Shown piece by piece: positions 58,785 to 64,000 of a stretch of DNA of 64,000 nt (the stretch's first letter is position 1; each line of letters begins with the position of its first letter). Source of the stretch: an uncultured bacterium (GTDB lineage: Bacteria > Verrucomicrobiota > Verrucomicrobiia > CAIQCK01); contig CAIQCK010000106.1 in the NCBI GenBank assembly GCA_903870275.1, forward strand, positions 1 through 64,000. Direction: 5' to 3'. The notes under the pieces were generated by a model. The model did no database searches and had not been told where the DNA came from. It was given only the letters and a program-made list of their open reading frames with translations. Made by a program: the position numbers and the translations under genes.

Positions 58785-60275
58785 ATGCACGCCTACGCTT
58801 TCATCGCGCTTGCACTGGCAGGCAGTCTTGCCACGCTGGCCGGCGAAACGTCACCGCCCGGCACTCCCAACGCCGCGCCAAACAACGCTGACATCCAACC
58901 CGTCCGTAAGAAGACTGTGTTATTGGGCAAAGGCTGGATGGCGGATAATGCCTCCAGTGCGAGCAATATCGTTGAAGTCTTTCTTACGGGAAAAGAGCAG
59001 GCCCTTGTGGAGAGGTTTGTGAAGAAGACGGACGAGCCGGTTCACGGCCAGTTCTCAAATGCCTTGGATCACGCGCTCGCTGTGTTGCTCGCCAAAGGGT
59101 ATCCGAAACCGGATGTCACGCGATTGGCACGAGCCACTGTCGAGTCGCTCTGCAAGGAGTTCGAACAGCAAACCGGCGGCAAGACCGGAGTGGCACAACA
59201 GGACACATGGGTGTCAACCGTCTCACGAACAAAAAGCTTTGATTCGATTCTCAAAGAGCTTGGGGCGCTTGGCGCAAAGAAGGCCGACCCCAATCGGTTG
59301 ATCGAAGCGGGGCTGAATGGAATGCTCACAAACTCAGGTTGGGCTGCGCAATGTGTGCTCTCCAAAGAGCAAGCCGAGGACTTGAAGCAACAGATGAAAG
59401 CCCGCGAGACGGCGACCGAGGAACGGGGCCTTGTCGGTGTGAAGCTGGACCGATGGCCCGCCGTGGAAGTTGTGCCCGATGGCCCGGCAGCAGTGGCGGG
59501 CGTGCGGAACGGCGACGTTGTGGTTGCCGTGAACGGAAAGGAAGTGGCGGAAGCCAGAACGGCACAGGACGCGCGCAAAATCCTCCAAGGGCCGCCGGGC
59601 AGCGTTGTCAAACTCGCGGTCAAACGCGACAGCACGACTCTGACCTTCGACGTCACGCGCGGCTCCGCCGCAGCGGCCAGGGTGGAGGCGCGGCAAGTTG
59701 AGACGAATGTTCTGCTCATCACGATTCCGACCTTCGAAGGGTCTGGTGTTGCGGACAGGGTCAAACGGATTATCCGCGCGCACACACCCGATCAGAGAGC
59801 CGTGATCCTGTTTGATCTGCGGGACAACGGCGGAGGCCGGCCGGAAGAAGTCAATGCCGTTGCGGACATTTTCCTGGACGACAAGATGCTTTGGCTCTGC
59901 GCGTTTCGAGACGGTCGTCTCATCGCGTTCAAATCCAACCCGGGCGCCCGGATCGCGGCGCGGCTGATTCTCTTGACGAACAAGAACTCGGCAAGTGGGG
60001 CGGAAATACTGGCGATGGCGCTGCGCGGCAACTCCAGAGCGACCCTTGTGGGCGAAGAAACGGCGGGCGCCCTGTATGGCAAAGACATGGCGGAACTGGT
60101 GGGCGGGAAGACGATTTTCTTCCGCACGGAACCGACCGTGCTCTCCATAACGGGACATGATTATTCAATGACTGGAATTCCACCGGACGTCCGTGTCCGG
60201 GATTCGAGGAGCAGCGGGAATGATGACATCCTTCTTCGAGCACTGGAACTGGCGAGGCAACCGGTGACACATTAG
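58785..60275 (+). CDS. Exported S41-type protease with PDZ domain
   Basis: 496 residues with a signal peptide (AYAFIALALAGSLATLAG). The central PDZ domain (about 210-300) contains VEVVPDGPAAVAGVRNGDVV and AVNGKEVAEART. The S41 catalytic domain follows: VILFDLRDNGGGRPEEVNAV and LTNKNSASGAEILAMAL, with candidate nucleophile Ser404 three residues before Glu407. Then comes VGEETAGALYGK, where a Lys lies four residues later than in CtpA, so the dyad is uncertain. It would cut envelope proteins. It is driven by repeat D and closed by a terminator at 60285. Confidence 0.8.
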   Translation: MHAYAFIALALAGSLATLAGETSPPGTPNAAPNNADIQPVRKKTVLLGKGWMADNASSASNIVEVFLTGKEQALVERFVKKTDEPVHGQFSNALDHALAVLLAKGYPKPDVTRLARATVESLCKEFEQQTGGKTGVAQQDTWVSTVSRTKSFDSILKELGALGAKKADPNRLIEAGLNGMLTNSGWAAQCVLSKEQAEDLKQQMKARETATEERGLVGVKLDRWPAVEVVPDGPAAVAGVRNGDVVVAVNGKEVAEARTAQDARKILQGPPGSVVKLAVKRDSTTLTFDVTRGSAAAARVEARQVETNVLLITIPTFEGSGVADRVKRIIRAHTPDQRAVILFDLRDNGGGRPEEVNAVADIFLDDKMLWLCAFRDGRLIAFKSNPGARIAARLILLTNKNSASGAEILAMALRGNSRATLVGEETAGALYGKDMAELVGGKTIFFRTEPTVLSITGHDYSMTGIPPDVRVRDSRSSGNDDILLRALELARQPVTH

Positions 60276-60284
60276 TGACTTGCT

Positions 60285-60312
60285 CGACCGCGGCGCTTTC
60301 GGTCGTTTTTTT
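60285..60312 (+). terminator. Rho-independent terminator after the S41 protease
   Basis: CGACCG (60285-60290) pairs with CGGTCG (60300-60305) around a 9-base loop and is followed by seven T. It starts ten bases after the stop codon. Confidence 0.65.
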
Positions 60313-60353
60313 GAACCCAACAGCGCCGGCAGACGACTTTACTGCAAAGCCCA

Positions 60354-60902
60354 ATGGAGAATTCCGACTCACTGCGAGACGACCTGCTGCTCGCACGTTG
60401 CCAGGCAGGTGACGACCGGGCGTTCGAGGAACTGGTCGGCCGGTGGCAGCAGCCGCTGTTGAATTACGCCTGGCGGCTGACGGGCCACCGGGCCGCCGCG
60501 CAAGATGCGGTGCAGGAAACCTGGCTGGTGGTGATCCGCGGGCTGGTGACCTTGCGCGACGTGGCACGGTTTCGCCCGTGGTTGTTTCAGATCGCCAGCC
60601 ACAAATGCGCGGACCATTGCCGGCGCAACCATCGGGCGGACCGGTATACCGAGGCGTTGCGCCTGGAAACTCCCGCGGCTGAAACGCCGCCGCCGCACGG
60701 GCGGCGCGCCGACATTGACGCCGCCTTCGCGCGGCTGTCGCCGGAAAGCCGGACGGTGCTTGCGCTGCGTTATCTCCAGGATTTTTCCCTCGAGGAGATG
60801 GCGGAGATTTTGTCGCTGCCCGCCGGCACGGTCAAATCGCGCCTCTTTCACGCCCGGCAACAATTGAAACAAATCATGGAGAAAGATTATGGACCCGTTT
60901 GA
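60354..60902 (+). CDS. ECF-type RNA polymerase sigma factor
   Basis: 182 residues, full length for the ECF group. The region 2 part reads ARCQAGDDRAFEELVGRW, then AAQDAVQETWLVVIRG and WLFQIASHKCADHCRRN, which includes the -10-binding helix. The region 4 part reads LSPESRTVLALRYLQDFSLE and EMAEILSLPAGTVKSRLFHA, the helix-turn-helix for the -35 element. It overlaps the next gene by 14 bp, the normal arrangement for a sigma factor and its membrane anti-sigma or sensor. It follows the S41 protease terminator, so it has its own promoter, not visible as a copy of the repeat. Confidence 0.9.
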   Translation: MENSDSLRDDLLLARCQAGDDRAFEELVGRWQQPLLNYAWRLTGHRAAAQDAVQETWLVVIRGLVTLRDVARFRPWLFQIASHKCADHCRRNHRADRYTEALRLETPAAETPPPHGRRADIDAAFARLSPESRTVLALRYLQDFSLEEMAEILSLPAGTVKSRLFHARQQLKQIMEKDYGPV

Positions 60903-61863
60903 ACACGAACTCCGCAATGCCCTGCGCAGTCCCGCGCCGATGCCCGCGACCGACGTGGTGCGCCTGAACCAACAGATCGCCCGGGAATACCGCCGGAAAC
61001 AGCGTGTCGCGGGCCGCATCCTGTGGGTCTTCCTCGCCGGCTCGCTCGCGGCGATACTGTTTATGTACTGGCTGTTCTTTGACACCGATGATCCCAAACT
61101 AACGCTGGTGCTGGCCATCGGCATCATCATAGCGTTCGAGGGGACGGTGCTCATGAAACTCTGGTTCTGGGTGCTCCACAGCAAGTTCGCCACCCTCCGC
61201 GAAATCAAACTCCTGCAAGTCTTGATCGCCGAGCGGTTGCCCGCGGCTGGCGGCCTGTCCGCACCGGACGACATCGCCCTGGCCGCCGGCGATGCTGCGG
61301 CGGACGAACGTCCCAAAGCCCCATGGCCCACACTCCCGTGGCGAATCGCGCTGGGACTCGTCTGGCTGGGCGCGCTGGCGGGCTGGATTTATTGCTTTTC
61401 GGTGCGCCCCGATACGAGCCTTGATAACGCGGTCCTCTACTACGAGAAGACGCTGGAGCCGGGCCGGGACATCGGCAAAGAGTGGAGCGACATCTTCGAG
61501 GTGAAGCAAGGCATGAATTGTTTCCACCCGATCCTGAAACCCGCGGCTGGCCACGCCCAAGCGCAAATCAAAGTGGGTCCCGAGGGCAAACCCTACAACT
61601 ACCAAGGGCCGCTCAATGATCATTCGCGCTTCTGGTTCCGCACGACGTTTGGCGCGACGGCGGGCCGGTATGTCATCCGCGCCAAGCTGGAGCAGGCCGG
61701 CGCTGGCTGCACCCTGCGCGTGTATGGCACCGATGCCCCGAAAATCGATCGTTACCCACACGCTTTCCTGCTCATGATCCTTGGCGGCATAGTAGTTGCC
61801 ATCCCGATAGTCTGGCTCCAATACCGCGCATTGCGCCGCCTCGATCCCGACTTGGCGCGGTGA
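60889..61863 (+). CDS. Membrane protein, putative anti-sigma/sensor partner of the ECF sigma factor
   Basis: 324 residues. Residues 1-40 are cytosolic and charged (MDPFEHELRNALRSP, RLNQQIAREYRRKQR). Membrane segments follow at about 43-65 (ILWVFLAGSLAAILFMYWLF), 70-95, 155-172 and near the C-terminus (FLLMILGGIVVAIPIVWL). The loop LWFWVLHSKFATLREIKLLQ resembles DUF6768-type proteins that pair with ECF factors. The domain between the last two membrane segments (about 175-285) is extracytoplasmic and beta-rich. The 14-bp overlap with the sigma gene supports a partnership. No zinc-binding anti-sigma motif is present. Confidence 0.65.
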   Translation: MDPFEHELRNALRSPAPMPATDVVRLNQQIAREYRRKQRVAGRILWVFLAGSLAAILFMYWLFFDTDDPKLTLVLAIGIIIAFEGTVLMKLWFWVLHSKFATLREIKLLQVLIAERLPAAGGLSAPDDIALAAGDAAADERPKAPWPTLPWRIALGLVWLGALAGWIYCFSVRPDTSLDNAVLYYEKTLEPGRDIGKEWSDIFEVKQGMNCFHPILKPAAGHAQAQIKVGPEGKPYNYQGPLNDHSRFWFRTTFGATAGRYVIRAKLEQAGAGCTLRVYGTDAPKIDRYPHAFLLMILGGIVVAIPIVWLQYRALRRLDPDLAR

Positions 61864-61871
61864 AGATTTTT

Positions 61872-61900
61872 TGTAACAAATTCCCGGCTTTGCTTCTGAA
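61872..61900 (+). promoter_or_regulatory. ECF-type promoter-like repeat E
   Basis: TGTAACA at 61872-61878, 16 bp, TCTGAA at 61895-61900, then GAAGGTGCATGAACACG. The repeat begins inside the stop region of the anti-sigma-like gene. The leader ORF at 61909 and the hydrolase follow. Confidence 0.65.
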
Positions 61901-61908
61901 GAAGGTGC

Positions 61909-61947
61909 ATGAACACGTCTCAAACGAAGCCGCCTATGCCCACATGA
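61909..61947 (+). CDS. 12-residue leader ORF copied from the kinase N-terminus
   Basis: The ATG of repeat E opens MNTSQTKPPMPT and stops at 61945-61947. The kinase begins MNTSQAKPAMPNGN; ten of the first 11 codons encode the same or an obviously related residue (MNTSQ, KP, MP), and the DNA aligns without gaps. The TGA overlaps the hydrolase ATG at 61944 in ATGA form. It is therefore a truncated kinase 5' end now in front of an unrelated gene. Translation is likely if the kinase start is functional, but unproven. Confidence 0.5.
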   Translation: MNTSQTKPPMPT

Positions 61948-62729
61948 AGATTGTCATCGCCACCTTGCTGTCCGCGACGATGCTGGTTGGAACGGCCGGC
62001 GCGCAAACATCCGACATCGCGGACATGACGGCTGTGGAACATCATGCGGGGGGCGATGCGGGCAAACTCTATTTCATCATCCGCAAGGCGGGGGCCAGCA
62101 CAGCACCGAAGGAGGCTCGTCCGTTGTTGCTGGTGATGCCGGGCGGCGATGGTAGCGCCGAGTTTCAGCCATTCATCAAGCGGATCGTCCAGAATGCCGT
62201 GCCCGACGGTTGGTTGGTCGCGCAACTCGTCGCGCCGGCATGGAACAAGCAGCGGTCCCAAGAGATCGTATGGCCGACATCGAAAAGCCGTTTCCCCGCG
62301 GCGAAGTTCACCACGGAACAGTTCCTCGCCGCCGTCGTGGCCGAGATCGCGCGCGCCGAGCGGGTGGACTGGCGGCGCGTCTTTACGTTGAGCTGGTCGT
62401 CCAGCGGCCCGGCGGCGTATGCGGCCTCGCTAGATCCCACAACGAAGGTGACCGGCTCATTCGTCGCGATGTCCGTTTTCAAGCCCCAGGAACTGCCTGA
62501 TCTGGTGGCGGCCAAGGGCCGGTTGTATTACGTGCTGCATTCGCCACAGGATTTCATCCCGATCAAGATGGCGGAGAAAGCCCGCGAGACGCTTCAGGCG
62601 CACGGCGCCCGTGTCGAGTTCAAGACCTACGAAGGCGGCCACGGCTGGCAAGGCGACGTCTTCGGAACGATCCGCGACGGGTTGACTTGGTTGAACGAAC
62701 AAGCGTGCAAGACCGGCAGCAAACCGTAA
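61944..62729 (+). CDS. Exported alpha/beta hydrolase (esterase-like)
   Basis: 261 residues from ATG 61944 with a signal peptide (MKIVIATLLSATMLVGTAGA). The fold has RPLLLVMPGGDGSAEFQPF as the oxyanion-hole region, the nucleophile elbow FTLSWSSSGPAAYAASL (Ser near residue 150), an Asp candidate in VLHSPQDFIPIKMAE, and the His in EGGHGWQGD. The last three residues together form a plausible Ser-Asp-His triad. The substrate is unknown; PHB-depolymerase or phospholipase/carboxylesterase-like enzymes share the pattern. It is coupled to the leader ORF by ATGA overlap and probably transcribed from repeat E. Confidence 0.75.
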   Translation: MKIVIATLLSATMLVGTAGAQTSDIADMTAVEHHAGGDAGKLYFIIRKAGASTAPKEARPLLLVMPGGDGSAEFQPFIKRIVQNAVPDGWLVAQLVAPAWNKQRSQEIVWPTSKSRFPAAKFTTEQFLAAVVAEIARAERVDWRRVFTLSWSSSGPAAYAASLDPTTKVTGSFVAMSVFKPQELPDLVAAKGRLYYVLHSPQDFIPIKMAEKARETLQAHGARVEFKTYEGGHGWQGDVFGTIRDGLTWLNEQACKTGSKP

Positions 62730-62816
62730 GCCGCCGTGGACACCGGGAACCGAAGACCCGATAAAAGCCTCTGACTTGTGAAAGCTGAATGAGGCAGCTC
62801 TATGTCGAAGATTTCC

Positions 62817-62845
62817 TGTCAGGTTTTCGCGGCGCTCGACCACAG
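62817..62845 (+). promoter_or_regulatory. Partial copy F of the promoter-like repeat before an ECF sigma gene
   Basis: GAAGATTTCCTGTCAGGTTT (62807-62826) matches the upstream half of copy A (CAGATTTCCTGTAACATTT), then TTCGC is shared. The -35-like block reads TGTCAGG, and no TCTGTA-like block is found at the 16-bp spacing. It lies 10 bp before the start of the fusion sigma factor, which suggests autoregulation with a variant promoter. Confidence 0.4.
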
Positions 62846-62854
62846 ATGGGCATT

Positions 62855-64000
62855 ATGACAACCTTATCAGCACCCGTGGCACCCGATGACACCCAACTGG
62901 TCGCGCGCAGCCTCGACGGCGACACCGACGCCTTCGGCAGGATCGTCGAGCGTTACCAGACCCTCGTCTGCTCGCTCGCCTACAGCGCCTGCGGCAACGT
63001 GCATCTTAGCGAAGACATCGCGCAGGAGACCTTCATCGCCGCCTGGCGCCAACTGCGCACGCTGCGGGAACCGGTCAAGCTTAAGGGTTGGCTCTGCGGC
63101 ATTGCCCGAAACGTCGTCAACAATTCGCTCCGCCGGCTGCAACGCACGCCGACCGCCCGGGCGGAGGCGTGGGACGATTCGCTCGCGGTTTCCACCGCCG
63201 CCGGCTCGCCGTGCGATCATGTCATCAGCCAGCAGGAGGAAGCGATTGTGTGGCGCGCCCTGCGCGAACTGCCGGAAAACTACCGCGAACCGCTGGTGCT
63301 TTACTATCGCCACGGCGAATCAGCCGCGGCGGTGGCCAACGCGCTGGATTTGTCCCAAGATGCTGTCATGCAACGGCTTTCGCGCGGCCGTGCGATGCTC
63401 GCCGAGCAGGTGTCCAAGCTCGTCCAGACCGCGCTGCGCCACAGCGGCCCGACGCAGGCGTTCACGCTCGGTGTGCTCGCGGCGTTGCCGATGCTGACAA
63501 CCTCGGCGTCCGCCGCCACCATCGGCGCAACGGCCGCCAAAGGCAGCGTCACAGTCAAAGCCGCCGCGTGGGTCGCACTGGCCAATGCGGTGCTCGGTCC
63601 GGTTCTCATGTTCGTGGCCCTTTTCTTTGGTTACAGGCTGGATCGCGATGAAGCGTCGTCTCCGCAGAGGCGCACCTTCGTCACAAGGTTCTATCGCCTT
63701 CTCGCCGCGTGCATGGCGGTGTTCTGTCTGGCTGTCGTCTCGCTGACGCTCACGGGATGGCCGAGGTCGCATCCGGCACGGTTCGCCGGATGGCTGATCG
63801 GGTTGGGCGCGGGCTACGTCGTCGTGGCCATGGTTCTCTCAGTCTGGGTGCGGCGACAACATCGCCGGCTGGCAGTGGAAGCGCCTCGGCCGCAGTTAAC
63901 ATCGCTGTTCGAGTATCGCAGCAACCTCCTTCTGCTTGGTTTGCCGCTGGTTCACATCCGCCTTCGCGGCGGGATTGAGCGCGGACCGGTGAAAGCTTGG
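62855..64000 (+). CDS. ECF sigma factor fused to a membrane domain (partial, runs off the window)
   Basis: From ATG 62855 the frame is open for 382 codons to the window end with no stop. Residues 1-180 form an ECF sigma factor: VARSLDGDTDAFGRIVERYQ and the region 2.4-type NVHLSEDIAQETFIAAWRQL, then region 4 with LRELPENYREPLVLYYRHGE and ANALDLSQDAVMQRLSRGRA. An Ala/Thr-rich segment follows, then at least three membrane segments (VALANAVLGPVLMFVALFFG, LLAACMAVFCLAVVSLTLTG, IGLGAGYVVVAMVLSVWV) and FEYRSNLLLLGLPLVHIRL. Sigma factors with such C-terminal membrane domains are known in this phylum; the signal sensed is unknown. Whether the domain binds sigma in cis is inference. Confidence 0.85.
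   Translation, partial: MTTLSAPVAPDDTQLVARSLDGDTDAFGRIVERYQTLVCSLAYSACGNVHLSEDIAQETFIAAWRQLRTLREPVKLKGWLCGIARNVVNNSLRRLQRTPTARAEAWDDSLAVSTAAGSPCDHVISQQEEAIVWRALRELPENYREPLVLYYRHGESAAAVANALDLSQDAVMQRLSRGRAMLAEQVSKLVQTALRHSGPTQAFTLGVLAALPMLTTSASAATIGATAAKGSVTVKAAAWVALANAVLGPVLMFVALFFGYRLDRDEASSPQRRTFVTRFYRLLAACMAVFCLAVVSLTLTGWPRSHPARFAGWLIGLGAGYVVVAMVLSVWVRRQHRRLAVEAPRPQLTSLFEYRSNLLLLGLPLVHIRLRGGIERGPVKAW

Noticed and set aside
62886..63497. 203-codon frame rich in Arg/Ser at the sigma factor locus
   Set aside because: Shadow frame of the ECF fusion gene, whose true frame starts at 62855.

Overview
This window is bacterial DNA, GC-rich in most genes, and the gene content points to a Verrucomicrobiota chromosome (an inference, probably a Limisphaerales/Pedosphaera-like lineage). 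The signs are zinc-ribbon Ser/Thr kinases of more than 1000 residues, ECF sigma factors with membrane extensions, Tat-exported Gfo/Idh/MocA oxidoreductases, DUF1080-like/cytochrome c fusions, PQQ-type propeller proteins and many secreted carbohydrate-active proteins without SusC/SusD. No rRNA or CRISPR array was seen. One tRNA (Pro, anticodon TGG) is present.

Layout. 1-8.5 kb is a worn accessory region: a histidine kinase whose 3' end runs into a dispersed repeat, a headless oxidoreductase, a 521-bp inverted-repeat unit, scraps of a SRAP (YedK-like) protein, an IS3-type transposase and a tyrosine recombinase next to tRNA-Pro, a few small secreted proteins, and a radical SAM/cobalamin-domain gene with foreign-looking codon use. 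8.5-32 kb is a polysaccharide-degradation island: a propeller protein with an embedded methyltransferase-like domain, a PHP metallohydrolase, a GH32-fold enzyme, a 1400-residue heparinase-like lyase, a YVTN/phosphoesterase, an (alpha/alpha)6 glycosidase, a DUF6259-type TIM-barrel protein, a double pectate-lyase-like helix protein and a broken GH38-like gene. 32-42.6 kb holds envelope and export genes: a PagL-like lipid A deacylase, an M1 aminopeptidase, a triheme cytochrome fused to DUF1080-like and propeller domains, and two PQQ-like propellers. 42.7-47.5 kb is a sugar-oxidation cluster: zinc alcohol dehydrogenase, Tat oxidoreductase, Tat FucI-like protein and SDR.

47.4-64 kb is the most unusual part. 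Five copies of one promoter-like sequence (TGTAACA, 16 bp, TCTGTA or variant, then GAAGGTGTATGAAT) precede a methyltransferase/GNAT pair, a small exported protein, a 2000-residue kinase, an S41 protease and an alpha/beta hydrolase. A sixth, partial copy precedes an ECF sigma factor fused to a membrane domain. A second ECF sigma factor with an overlapping membrane partner gene lies inside the same block. In three copies the ATG inside the repeat opens the kinase itself or a short leader ORF that ends at or overlaps the next start codon. One leader encodes a clear copy of the kinase N-terminus. I read this as an ECF-type regulon spread by duplication of the 5' end of the kinase gene. The kinase also carries two palindromic repeats inserted in frame, a signal-peptidase-like domain, a SecD-like domain and three copies of an unnamed module.

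Limits: all names rest on reading motifs by eye, without database searches. Start codons are chosen from signal peptides and ribosome-binding sites.
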